A DNA stretch of 64,000 nt from an uncultured Saprospiraceae bacterium (GTDB lineage: Bacteria > Bacteroidota > Bacteroidia > Chitinophagales > Saprospiraceae): positions 1-64,000 of the forward strand of contig CALMSO010000093.1 in the NCBI GenBank assembly GCA_937872385.1. Direction: 5' to 3'. The notes beneath the pieces are model-generated. The model was given only the letters and a program-made list of their open reading frames with translations, was not told the origin of the DNA and did no database searches. Below, one piece after another: positions 8,316-16,656 of the stretch. Position 1 is the first letter of the stretch, and each line of letters begins with the position of its first letter. Both the position numbers and the translations under genes were made by a program.

Positions 8316-10745
8316 ATGAAAGGTTTATTTATATTTTTTTTTCTAATGAGTTGTAAAAACCTGAAATTACAAACCGCAAAGCCGGCTCGCAAGCGCCAAA
8401 GGATGAATATGGGAAAATGGTTGTACCAGATGGCTCTACAAGCTCTTTGCACCTGCTTTGGCACGCTGAGGGGGGGAAAGCTGCGTAGCAATTATAGTGG
8501 CAAATACGTTTTGCTGTTGGGTTTTATTGCCCTTGCCGTACAGAAAATGCCCGCGCAACGAATTATTCCGCTTGATCGCTGTGGTTTTTCCTACATAGAC
8601 CCCCAAAATGAGAACGAGCCGGATGTGCCTACCCGCGATTCGATGTTATACACCGAATACTTCAGCGAAGATAGCCTCCTGAAGGCATTCTACGTGGATA
8701 TCAACGCTTTTGGAGCGCAGCAGGTGGACCGGACGCGGGTGTTTGCTATCCTACCCGATAGCAGCCTACAACTGCTCGGCGAAATGGCTTTTGGCAACTG
8801 CCCGGAATGTGTGCAAGGCTTCGCATTAGTGGATAATGGCGCGCTGCAAGTACAAAACGTGAACAATCGCAATACAATGGATATGTGGCTACAGGGTTTT
8901 GGCCAGCCGCCTTTTCGGCTTACCGGCAACTTGCAAAGCTTGCGTGGCGTGGGGCGTATCAGCGGCCGCATTCCTTTCTGCGCCATTGGCTGGCAGGTGC
9001 AATACAGCATTTTCAATACCCCCAATATTACTTCCACCGAGTTTTCTACGCATATTCTTTGCCCGCAAATTATAGCCAATTGCCCCATTACGACCCGTTT
9101 CGAGATAGATTGTCAAAATGACAGCCTGCATTTGCAAGCACAAATTCCAATTGATTGTTTCTCAGACCAACTGACCGTAGGCTGGAGCAATTCGCAAGGT
9201 TTTACAGCCAGCACGCCAAATACTTCCAGAGCGCTGACGGGCAACCTTGGCCGCTATTACCTTACCCTACGCGACGAGGGCTGCACCCGCGTGGACTCGG
9301 TCGAAGTGACCAATCCTCCCTTTGCTACAGCCGGAGCCGACGTAGCAGTGTGCCAAGACGAGCCCGTGGAGCTGGCAGGTACCGGTGGATTTGGACACTA
9401 CTGGCAGACACCAGCAGGCACCATCGTGCGCGATTCGGTGCTGCTTTTCGCAAATGCAAACCCAGAACAGGCTGGTTTTTATATTCTAAATGCTGTCAAC
9501 GAGCAAAACTGTACCGATACCGATACCTTGCTACTAACCGTGCACGTGCCGCCCGACCCAGAAATAGACTTTACCATGCCTTGCCTCGGCGATTCGCTCG
9601 TTTTACAATTGCGCAACGACAGCGTTTACACCCAAATCATCTGGCGCAATCCGCAGGGCGCAGTGCTCAGCCCGCCCACTGTGCCGGATTTTCAAGTGGT
9701 AAATATTGGCAATTATTCATTGCAAATAACTGATAATCAAGGCTGTGAAACGATAAATTCCATTTACATCAACGGTAATGAACCGCCGGAATTAGCATTG
9801 CTTATCGAAGAAGGCTGCGACAGCACGCGCGTGCAGTTAGCCCCAGAAACCTATCTTTACGAATGGGCGGCCGGAGCGGTCGGGCCCTATTTTGCTACAG
9901 CAACTGGTGGGCTGTTTCAGGTGCGCGTGACCGACCCGACGGGCTGCACCGCTATCACTGACATCAGGCTGCCTGCGCCCGAAGGCCCCAATCTGGCGGT
10001 GACCACCGAACAACCCCGCTGCCCCGGAGATTTAGGCGCCATTGAAATACAAAGCAACAACCCGGATCGGCCGCTCATCTTTTCCATTGACGGTGGCGAA
10101 ACCTTTTCGGTCAATAAACGCTTCCGGGATTTGCCTTATGGCCGCTACTTAGTCATCGTACAAGATGCGCTGGGCTGTACCCAAAAAACGCCGGTGTCCA
10201 TTGTCCCCCCCGATACGATGGGCGTAACGCTCAACATAGACTCGCTCGAAGTGCGCCCCGGCACACCGATAACGCTCATTGCCAATACCGTTGGCAACAT
10301 CCGTGCCTACGAATGGCTGCCCATAGACATCAACTCTGGCGGCCCGAGCACCTCGTTCAATGCCGCTGGCAATCTCAATGTACGCATCATCGTGGAGGAC
10401 ACGCGCGGCTGCCGAGCTTCCGACGGCTTCTTTTTGTCGGTCGCAATCGGTGATTTATACGCCCCCAGCGCTTTTTCACCCAACGGCGACGGCGTCAATG
10501 ATCAATTTACTTTGTATAGCGACAATGGCTCCGGCGAAATCATCGAGCGTTTGCAAATTTTCGATCGCTGGGGCAACGTACTGTTTACAACCGAAAAAAT
10601 ACTGCCAAACGACGACGCACAAGGCTGGGACGGAACCTGCCGCGGCAAACCCGCACCGCCGGGCGTGTATATGTATCATGCGCTGGTGCGCTTTGGCAAT
10701 GGTGTGGAAAAATTTTATACTGGCGACCTCACGCTGGTGCGATAA
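8316..10745 (+). CDS. T9SS type B-sorted surface protein with SprB/Ig-like repeats
   Basis: This 809-residue exported protein ends in a gliding-motility-associated (type B) sorting domain at about 710-809. The signatures are APSAFSPNGDGVND, IFDRWGNVLF and WDGTCRGKPAPPGVYMY. It is therefore predicted to leave the cell through the type IX secretion system. The middle contains PKD/Ig-like and SprB-like beta modules, each with a GC(T/E) element such as DPTGCTAITDI and DALGCTQKTPV. The start is uncertain: the hydrophobic export segment (KYVLLLGFIALAV) lies about 70 residues in, and ATG at 8403 is an alternative. Two predicted outer-membrane proteins follow, the first after 10 bases, suggesting a substrate with its anchoring partners. 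Ligand unknown. Confidence 0.88.
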   Translation: MKGLFIFFFLMSCKNLKLQTAKPARKRQRMNMGKWLYQMALQALCTCFGTLRGGKLRSNYSGKYVLLLGFIALAVQKMPAQRIIPLDRCGFSYIDPQNENEPDVPTRDSMLYTEYFSEDSLLKAFYVDINAFGAQQVDRTRVFAILPDSSLQLLGEMAFGNCPECVQGFALVDNGALQVQNVNNRNTMDMWLQGFGQPPFRLTGNLQSLRGVGRISGRIPFCAIGWQVQYSIFNTPNITSTEFSTHILCPQIIANCPITTRFEIDCQNDSLHLQAQIPIDCFSDQLTVGWSNSQGFTASTPNTSRALTGNLGRYYLTLRDEGCTRVDSVEVTNPPFATAGADVAVCQDEPVELAGTGGFGHYWQTPAGTIVRDSVLLFANANPEQAGFYILNAVNEQNCTDTDTLLLTVHVPPDPEIDFTMPCLGDSLVLQLRNDSVYTQIIWRNPQGAVLSPPTVPDFQVVNIGNYSLQITDNQGCETINSIYINGNEPPELALLIEEGCDSTRVQLAPETYLYEWAAGAVGPYFATATGGLFQVRVTDPTGCTAITDIRLPAPEGPNLAVTTEQPRCPGDLGAIEIQSNNPDRPLIFSIDGGETFSVNKRFRDLPYGRYLVIVQDALGCTQKTPVSIVPPDTMGVTLNIDSLEVRPGTPITLIANTVGNIRAYEWLPIDINSGGPSTSFNAAGNLNVRIIVEDTRGCRASDGFFLSVAIGDLYAPSAFSPNGDGVNDQFTLYSDNGSGEIIERLQIFDRWGNVLFTTEKILPNDDAQGWDGTCRGKPAPPGVYMYHALVRFGNGVEKFYTGDLTLVR

Positions 10746-10755
10746 AAACCTGATT

Positions 10756-11724
10756 ATGAGAATATTGCTTATCGCATTTTTTTTATTATCAATGTCAAAC
10801 GTACTCTTGGCGCAGCATTTTGCCGCTGGCGTTGAGACCTACACTGGCGTGGCGCGCACCTCCTTTCGGGGTAGCCTGCCGGAGATTGTCGGCTTCTCCG
10901 AGTTAGCCATTTCCGAAAGCGATGTCAATACCGCTTTTGCCCGTTTCGGGCTGGATGGCCCCAATTGGCTGAAGCGCCTCTTTACGGACGTACGCATTGA
11001 AGTGGATGGCGAATTGGCAAAACAATTGACCCGCAATGTGCAAACCACCCGTTTCTACGCTCGGTATCGCTTTATTGGCGGCAGTTTCAGCATTTCCGAC
11101 CCGCGCCTGGCTACACCGGAAGAATCAAAAAAACTAAAAAATCAGGTCAAGTCCCTCCGCTTAGCGCTCAACGGTGATGCGCTGGAACTGGCGGAACATC
11201 TTGCCATCATGGCTGCGCTCGACGAGATTCGCGTGAAGCCTTTTTTTAATAATCGGTACGACTTAGAAGGCTATATAGACCTTGGGCAATTGCTACTACC
11301 CGATGCGAAACTGATAGAATGGGGCAAAAACAGCTCTGTAGGGCTGCATCTTGTAGGAGGCGTGCGCTTCACGGCCGATCCTTCGCCGGTAGTGGACCTC
11401 GGCAGCATCCTTTTTGTAAGCGAGCGGCTGAGCGAATTGGTGCGGGGTAGCCTGCTTAGTCGGGTAGAAAATACAACCGACAAGATAGCCGTCGCCATTC
11501 AAAATGTAGTCTTTGGGCGTTTCCGCGATCCGCGCACAGTCCCCTCAGTAGGTTGGTTTACCAGGGTAGAAACTCCGGTCAATTTTGGTGGCGATTTTTC
11601 ATTACTACTTGGTACTGAGCTAAGTATGCAGCGGCACACGTCCATCCGGGGTGTACAGCCCATGTACTCAGCCTACGGCTACGCGGGGATGCGCTGGGGG
11701 ATATTGGGGAGGAAGAAAGGTTGA
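10756..11724 (+). CDS. Predicted outer-membrane protein of unknown function
   Basis: The 322-residue product begins with a Sec signal peptide (MRILLIAFFLLSMSNVLLAQ). The rest alternates amphipathic strands and ends in aromatic-rich strands (YSAYGYAGMRWGI), as in a small beta-barrel. A helical stretch at about 120-165 interrupts it. I do not recognise a family. In particular, the usual PorP/SprF signature expected next to a type B-sorted protein is not visible. Although an in-frame opening extends further upstream inside the preceding gene, ATG at 10756 is chosen because it begins the signal peptide and lies only 10 bases after that gene's stop. Co-transcription with the type B protein is likely. 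Confidence 0.85.
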   Translation: MRILLIAFFLLSMSNVLLAQHFAAGVETYTGVARTSFRGSLPEIVGFSELAISESDVNTAFARFGLDGPNWLKRLFTDVRIEVDGELAKQLTRNVQTTRFYARYRFIGGSFSISDPRLATPEESKKLKNQVKSLRLALNGDALELAEHLAIMAALDEIRVKPFFNNRYDLEGYIDLGQLLLPDAKLIEWGKNSSVGLHLVGGVRFTADPSPVVDLGSILFVSERLSELVRGSLLSRVENTTDKIAVAIQNVVFGRFRDPRTVPSVGWFTRVETPVNFGGDFSLLLGTELSMQRHTSIRGVQPMYSAYGYAGMRWGILGRKKG

Positions 11725-11747
11725 GGAGGATATAACGCTTACTGACT

Positions 11748-11805
11748 GTGCGGCGAACAGCGAAAAGCAAATAGCAAACCGCAAACAGTGTTCCGTCCTG
11801 AAGTC
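11748..11805. repeat. Dispersed repeat block, inverted copy at about 28935-28993
   Basis: The sequence beginning TGCGGCGAACAGCGAAAAGC and running into CCGTCCTGAAGTCTGG is matched by the reverse complement of the segment at about 28935-28993 with few differences. It precedes a heptamer array here, and a related array accompanies the other copy. Confidence 0.65.
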
Positions 11806-11890
11806 TGGCATCTAAAAATCTATCATCTATTATCTAAAATCTATCATCTAAAATCTGGCATCTGGCATCTGGCATCTGGCATCTAAAAAT
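11806..11890. repeat. Heptamer array of TnnnATC units
   Basis: Units TGGCATC, TATCATC, TATTATC and TAAAATC alternate and include a run of four TGGCATC at 11856-11883. The register is essentially a strict seven bases, with one 8-base unit. The array ends 9 bases before the ATG at 11900, so it occupies the leader of that gene. Confidence 0.85.
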
Positions 11891-11899
11891 AACATACAC

Positions 11900-12853
11900 A
11901 TGAGACAACTTCTACTTTTATGCGCATTTTCTGCTATATCGTTCTGGACGAGCGGGCAGCAGTTTTTTAGCAATGCTGCCCCCAAAGGGACCAAAGGCAA
12001 CACCTACCTATTGAGTATGAATGATGCCCAATTGGACATTGGGGTACAAACGGTGACGATTTTCGCTTTAGACGACCGAGCAACGCTGCATTCCAATCCG
12101 CATTTTCAGGCCATGTGGAACCTGATTCGGCTGGGGGCATCCATCGAGGCTTTACTGCAAGGCGCCAACGAGCCGCTCAACGATATCAATTTGGGCAAGA
12201 AATATGGGCAAAATGGTTATAACAAAACCATCTTACAAGTCTTTGTGCGCTATGGGTTTGGCGAGTCGTCCGATTTGGCTCTGCAACGGCATTTTTTTGA
12301 ATACGTCATTGGGCCCGGCTATTTTCGGCAAGGCAACCGAGGCATCCACACCCATCTTGAGTACCAGATGAACATCCTCAAAACCGGCTACAGCGCAGGC
12401 GGCGGCAGCATTGCCAAAGCTTTCGATCACGAAATATATGCCGGAGCGCGTATGGGCTTCGACTGGAGCTTTGGCCGCTCAGAAAGCGAAGCAGGTTTTT
12501 TTACCCATCTCAACGATGAAATCAGGCGCATCGCCGACCGGAACGAATTCACCGCCAGCCAGCTCATCCGGCTGCAAGAGATGGCCGAAACCAGCAAGGT
12601 GCTGCTCCCAGAAGACGTGGGCGGACGCGCTTTTCACATCGGCCCGGTTTTCGGGGCGCGTTTGTCCAAAAATGTGCTCAAACACGGGCAAGTTTTCGTA
12701 AGTGGCACAGGTTTTTTCGACTTGATGGATCTTTCTAATCAAAAAGGCGAAAAGGCCAATCGGCGCAGCCAGCATCAGATTTCCGCCTCTTTGGGTTTTC
12801 GGCTCACTATTGGTGGCGAAGGACACGGATTGGTGGCCAAAGGCTTTTTCTAA
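11900..12853 (+). CDS. Predicted outer-membrane protein of unknown function
   Basis: This 317-residue protein has a signal peptide (MRQLLLLCAFSAISFWTSGQ). Its alternating strand pattern ends in ASLGFRLTIGG and a terminal Phe, compatible with an outer-membrane beta-barrel. A charged helical insertion (about 190-235) contains repeated Arg and Glu. I do not recognise the family. It follows another unassigned barrel-like gene after 175 bases that hold a heptamer repeat array. Its stop codon directly abuts the stop of the convergent gene (12854), leaving no room for a terminator. Context suggests work at the cell surface with the type B-sorted protein at 8316, but this is inference. Confidence 0.8.
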   Translation: MRQLLLLCAFSAISFWTSGQQFFSNAAPKGTKGNTYLLSMNDAQLDIGVQTVTIFALDDRATLHSNPHFQAMWNLIRLGASIEALLQGANEPLNDINLGKKYGQNGYNKTILQVFVRYGFGESSDLALQRHFFEYVIGPGYFRQGNRGIHTHLEYQMNILKTGYSAGGGSIAKAFDHEIYAGARMGFDWSFGRSESEAGFFTHLNDEIRRIADRNEFTASQLIRLQEMAETSKVLLPEDVGGRAFHIGPVFGARLSKNVLKHGQVFVSGTGFFDLMDLSNQKGEKANRRSQHQISASLGFRLTIGGEGHGLVAKGFF

Positions 12854-13507
12854 CTACCAGTCCCAATCAATCGGGAAACGGCGAATTAGGCGCGTCTCGT
12901 CGGCAGCGGAAAGCTTAGCGGGTTTGAAACCATCGCTTTGCCAAAGGTACAAAGAAACGAACTCTTCGTAGGAGTCCTCCATCTCGCCGGCTTCGTTGGT
13001 GCGCAGGGCGTGCGCCGAATCGCGGATGAGCAGGTCTTTTTTGCCATCGCCATTATAGTCAAAAAACCAAGTATTGCGCAACACCTGACCGCCATCACCG
13101 CCATAAAACTGTGATACTGGAATAAGCGCGGTTACGTAATTCAGTTTTTTATTAACAATCAGTAAAGACTGGTTGCCAAACCAATAAACCGTGACTCCGA
13201 TGATGTAAGCGTCGTATTCGTCATTGAGTGCAAAGCGGCTCAAGCCCACAATGGAAGTCTCTTCCGGATCGAGCAGGTAGTCAATATTTTGCTGAAGCTG
13301 TACGTCTATATTGGTCGTAAAAACAGCGTAAGGAATGATGTCAGCGCGCATGCCGCGCGGCTCGGTCAGAGAGAAAAACAAGGTATCACCGATTTTTTTC
13401 ATCGGCTGGAAATAGCGGCCGAAGTCCGCGCTGGCCGCTTGCTGGGCTTGCGTAGCGATGCCGCCGTACAAGAGGAAGAGTGAAGTCACTAAAAGGTATT
13501 TTCTCAT
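12854..13507 (-). CDS. Small secreted protein with an EF-hand-like Ca-binding loop
   Basis: The start at 13507 gives 217 residues and a signal peptide (MRKYLLVTSLFLLYGGIATQAQ); ATG at 13519 or 13567 would only add residues before it. The mature part is about 195 residues with no full family assignment. It contains FFDYNGDGKKDLLIRD, the DxDGDG-type calcium loop found in FG-GAP/VCBS and dockerin-like proteins. This resembles a single blade of an FG-GAP propeller rather than an enzyme. The gene converges on the preceding gene with stop codons touching. The groEL terminator (13569-13591) lies upstream of it on the same strand. Confidence 0.75.
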   Translation of the reverse strand: MRKYLLVTSLFLLYGGIATQAQQAASADFGRYFQPMKKIGDTLFFSLTEPRGMRADIIPYAVFTTNIDVQLQQNIDYLLDPEETSIVGLSRFALNDEYDAYIIGVTVYWFGNQSLLIVNKKLNYVTALIPVSQFYGGDGGQVLRNTWFFDYNGDGKKDLLIRDSAHALRTNEAGEMEDSYEEFVSLYLWQSDGFKPAKLSAADETRLIRRFPIDWDW

Positions 13508-13564
13508 AGGTACATGCATTGGTTTTTCTGTTTGTAAAATAGAAGAATTGTAGCCGAAAACGAA

Positions 13565-13592
13565 CAAAGGCTGACGAATATTTCGCCAGCCC
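13565..13592 (-). terminator. groEL terminator hairpin
   Basis: The stem GGCTGACGAA (13569-13578) pairs with TTCGCCAGCC (13582-13591) with one G-U pair. On the minus strand it is followed by TTTGTT. It lies about 30 bases beyond the groEL stop. Confidence 0.8.
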
Positions 13593-13618
13593 TTGAAGTT
13601 TATTGATTTGCGTTGATA

Positions 13619-15262
13619 TTACATCATGCCGCCCATGCCGCCGCCCGGCATACCGCCGCCTGGCATACCGTTGCCGCCTTCTTCGGGCTTATCGTTGATA
13701 ACACACTCAGTGGTGAGCACCATACCAGAAATAGAAGCTGCGTTTTCCAGCGCGATGCGGGTTACCTTGGTCGGGTCAATTACACCGGCTTTTTTCAGAT
13801 CTTCGTACTGGTCGGTGCGGGCATTGTAGCCAAAGCTATCTTTGCCTTCGAGTACTTTTTGCAATACGACCGAGCCTTCTGCGCCAGCATTATCAGCAAT
13901 GGTACGCAAGGGCGATTCCAACGCTTTTCTGACAATTTGTACGCCAATGGTTTCGTCCTCGTTGATGCCTTTCAGGTCTTGCAATGCCGCAATGGAGCGC
14001 ACCAGCGCCACGCCACCGCCAGCTACGATACCTTCCTCCACTGCGGCGCGGGTAGCGTGCAGGGCATCGTCCACGCGATCTTTCTTTTCTTTCATTTCGA
14101 CTTCCGTCGGCGCGCCTACGTACAGTACGGCTACGCCGCCAGCTAATTTTGCCAAACGCTCTTGCAGCTTTTCCCGATCGTAATCCGAAGTGGTCGCTTC
14201 AATTTGCTGCTTAATCTGGTTGATACGCGCCTTGATCTGGTCTTCCTGACCGCCACCGTTGACAATGGTCGTGTTGTCTTTGTCAATTGAGATTTTCTCA
14301 GCTTGACCGAGGTGCGACAGCTCCGCGTTTTCTAATTTGTAGCCTTTTTCGTCGCTGATAACCGTACCGCCTGTCAGGATGGCAATATCTTCCAGCATCG
14401 CCTTGCGACGGTCGCCAAAGCCCGGAGCCTTTACGGCTACCACTTTCAGGTTAGCGCGCAAACGGTTGACTACCAGCACTCCCAGCGCTTGGCTTTCTAC
14501 ATCTTCGGCAATAATGAGCAGCGGACGTCCAGCACCGATTACCTTTTCCAGAATCGGCACGATGTCCTGCATATTAGAAACCTTCTTGTCGTAAATCAGG
14601 ATATAGGGATGCTCGTATTCCGTTGTCATCGAATCTGCATCGGTCACAAAGTAAGGCGATAAATATCCGCGATCGAATTGCATACCCAGCACCTCCTCCA
14701 CGTAAGTGTCGGTGCCTTTGGCTTCTTCTACCGTGATGACACCGTCTTTCGAGACGCGCTTCATGGCATCGGCCAGCAGCGCACCGATTTCCTCTTCGTT
14801 ATTGGCAGAAATAGTAGCCACCTGCTTGATTTTTTCATAATCGCTACCGATGTGCTCAGATTGTGCGCTGAGGTCTTCGATGACTTTCTTCACTGCTTTG
14901 TCAATGCCGCGCTTGAGATCCATCGGATTAGCACCCGCCGTTACGTTTTTCAAACCCGCAGTGATCATAGCCTGCGCCAGTACCGTCGCCGTAGTGGTGC
15001 CATCGCCTGCCACATCGGCAGTTTTCGATGCCACTTCCTTCACCATTTGGGCACCGATGTTTTCTACAGGATCGGGTAGCTCTATTTCTTTTGCCACCGT
15101 CACGCCATCTTTTGTGATTTGTGGAGCGCCGAAGCTCTTTTGAATCACCACGTTGCGCCCCTTAGGGCCGAGGGTCACCTTAACCGCATTGGCCAGCGCA
15201 TCCACGCCGCTTTTTAACTTTTCTCTCGCTTCTGAATTAAAGCTAATTTCTTTCGTAGCCAT
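13619..15262 (-). CDS. groL: Chaperonin GroEL (60 kDa)
   Basis: This is the ATP-dependent cytosolic chaperonin that refolds proteins in a double heptameric ring with GroES. The 547-residue protein shows the family throughout: [20 protein letters not shown] at the N-terminus, [10 protein letters not shown], the ATP-binding [11 protein letters not shown], and a VAGGGVAL segment. The C-terminus is the usual Gly-Met tail ([13 protein letters not shown]). Length is normal and no key residue is missing. It follows groES by 48 bases on the same strand, the standard groESL operon. A terminator lies at 13565-13592. I found no CIRCE operator upstream of the pair. Confidence 0.99.
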   Translation of the reverse strand: MATKEISFNSEAREKLKSGVDALANAVKVTLGPKGRNVVIQKSFGAPQITKDGVTVAKEIELPDPVENIGAQMVKEVASKTADVAGDGTTTATVLAQAMITAGLKNVTAGANPMDLKRGIDKAVKKVIEDLSAQSEHIGSDYEKIKQVATISANNEEEIGALLADAMKRVSKDGVITVEEAKGTDTYVEEVLGMQFDRGYLSPYFVTDADSMTTEYEHPYILIYDKKVSNMQDIVPILEKVIGAGRPLLIIAEDVESQALGVLVVNRLRANLKVVAVKAPGFGDRRKAMLEDIAILTGGTVISDEKGYKLENAELSHLGQAEKISIDKDNTTIVNGGGQEDQIKARINQIKQQIEATTSDYDREKLQERLAKLAGGVAVLYVGAPTEVEMKEKKDRVDDALHATRAAVEEGIVAGGGVALVRSIAALQDLKGINEDETIGVQIVRKALESPLRTIADNAGAEGSVVLQKVLEGKDSFGYNARTDQYEDLKKAGVIDPTKVTRIALENAASISGMVLTTECVINDKPEEGGNGMPGGGMPGGGMGGMM

Positions 15263-15310
15263 ATTGCTTGAAATTTTGGATTGTTAGTTTTTAGTGTTTT
15301 TTGAAAAAAA

Positions 15311-15574
15311 TTAAAGTACAATCAGGATATCATCTTCGCGCATGATGAGATAATCCTCGCCATCGTAATGCAACTCCTGACCAGCGTACTTGCCATAAAG
15401 CACGGTGTCGCCAATCTGTACTGTCATCAGATTGCCGTCTTTGCCAGGGCCAACGGCCACCACTTCGCCTTTTTGCGGTTTTTCTTTAGCCGTATCCGGA
15501 ATGATAATACCACCTTTGGTTTTTTCTTCTGCCGGAGCCGGCTTCACAACTACTCTGTCGTTGATAGGCTTCAT
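15311..15574 (-). CDS. groES: Co-chaperonin GroES (10 kDa)
   Basis: This is the heptameric lid of the GroEL chamber. The 87-residue product is slightly shorter than the E. coli protein. It has the family features [19 protein letters not shown] (the first strand), a mobile loop with [20 protein letters not shown], the [14 protein letters not shown] strand and the terminal DILIVL. It is the first gene of groESL. The ATG at 15574 is the only sensible start. Upstream bases hold neither an inverted repeat of the CIRCE type nor a strong TAnnTTTG box, so heat-shock control here may use another signal. Confidence 0.98.
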   Translation of the reverse strand: MKPINDRVVVKPAPAEEKTKGGIIIPDTAKEKPQKGEVVAVGPGKDGNLMTVQIGDTVLYGKYAGQELHYDGEDYLIMREDDILIVL

Positions 15575-15764
15575 AATTTCTTCAGTTTTTTCGAATTGAA
15601 TTGGTTAGACCATAAAATTTTAGTCACTACCCTCTCATCATACAATGTGCCAAACTATCTTCGGCTGCCATTTTTTCAGGTGCATAGCATCAAAACCTTG
15701 TTTTGCGTTGAATGAAGTGCCATAAACAGATTCAGGTGACAAAATTGCCCTGACAAGATGTACC

Positions 15765-15904
15765 GCGAACCGCGAACCCCGAACCGCGAACCGCGAACCG
15801 CGAATAGCGAACCCCGAACCGCGAATAGCGAACTCCGAACCGCGAATAGCGAATAGCGAATAGCGAACCCCGAACCGCGAATAGCGAATAGCAAACCCCG
15901 AATA
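15765..15904. repeat. Array of exactly 20 heptamer units
   Basis: The 140 bases divide without remainder into 20 units of seven: mainly GCGAACC, CCGAACC and GCGAATA, with GCGAACT, GCAAACC and CCGAATA once each. Because 7 is not a multiple of 3, open frames through it read as repeated FAIRGSR/SLFAVRG peptides. These are artefacts of the repeat, not genes. Confidence 0.93.
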
Positions 15905-15907
15905 ATA

Positions 15908-15936
15908 CCAATGTAACAAGTGATCTGGCTATCAGT
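15908..15936. repeat. Dispersed block shared with 36970-36996
   Basis: The segment beginning CCAATGTAACAAGTGATCTG and continuing GCTATCAG reappears at 36970-36996 with only two or three differences. It follows directly on the 20-unit heptamer array. Confidence 0.55.
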
Positions 15937-15989
15937 ATTATACCATGCTCAATGCCAAACGTGAGATACCAGAAAGGGCTAAAAGGAAA

Positions 15990-16287
15990 TTCATTAGCTA
16001 AACCAAGTTGCGATATTCATTATTGAAAAAACTATTTAATATCTAAATTATTGATTATCAATATTTTATTAAAAATTATCGTTTTAAAACTTTACATTTC
16101 TTTTAAAAACAACTGAAATACATATATTTTATAACTAATTGAAAAATCAAGGATGAAGGATATAAAATATATAAATTTTCGTATTGTTTATAAATTTATA
16201 AATCAACGTTTTATGTATATAAAATCAAAACGAGCAAATAAAAAAATCAACAGCAAAGTGTTTAAAAGTTATAATGCATCATAAAAA
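15990..16287. other. Strongly A+T-rich gene-free stretch
   Basis: About 300 bases consist almost wholly of A and T, with near-palindromic words such as ATTGATTATCAAT and runs like ATATAAAATATATAAATTTT. No open frame of note and no promoter pair is identifiable. It borders the inverted-repeat element at 16288. Confidence 0.6.
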
Positions 16288-16503
16288 ATGCGAATATTGA
16301 GTTAATCCCGAAAGGGGTGGCACTATGTTGGTGTAACATGTCACCCCGCTGGGGTTCGTTTTTACGTATGCCTGATGCTTTATACTATTTTCAATTGGAA
16401 ATGACGTGCTTATTTATGCTCAAAAGCTTGTTTTTCAGAATTTTACAAAATCGTAAATCGGGCTTCGCAAATGGTATTAATCATTTGAACCCGATATTCG
16501 CAT
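16288..16503. mobile_element. Short inverted-repeat element, copy A (216 bp)
   Basis: The left end ATGCGAATATTGAGTT (16288-16303) and right end AACCCGATATTCGCAT (16488-16503) are inverted repeats matching at 13 of 16 positions. AAAAA flanks both sides (16283-16287 and 16504-16508) and may be a target duplication. Inside are two GC hairpins (TCCCGAAAGGGG near 16305 and CACCCCGCTGGGG near 16342). About 120 bases match the reverse complement of copy B at 48798. There is no transposase, so it is non-autonomous. Confidence 0.65.
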
Positions 16504-16656
16504 AAAAAGCTATTTTGTATGGTTGTATTCAAATGGTGGTGCACGGCAAAATGTGCTTAGCGGTTTTGTTACTCAACCAACCTGGAAAAACAGTAAATCG
16601 TTTCCGGCTGGAAAAATAATAACTTTCAAATGGTCAAAGTCAATAAAAACGATTTC

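Noticed and set aside
15601-15670. TTGGCACATTGTATGA upstream of groES as a -24/-12 (sigma-54-like) promoter
   Set aside because: The -24 GG is present but the -12 GC is GA; the match is too weak to claim. No CIRCE operator was found either.
15638-15919. Open frames with repeated FAIRGSR-type peptide
   Set aside because: They are only the heptamer array read in different frames and have no start signal.
16317-16505. Open frame sharing CWCNMSPRWG-like residues with one at 48853-49044
   Set aside because: Both frames lie inside the inverted-repeat elements; the similarity comes from the shared repeat DNA, not from a protein family.
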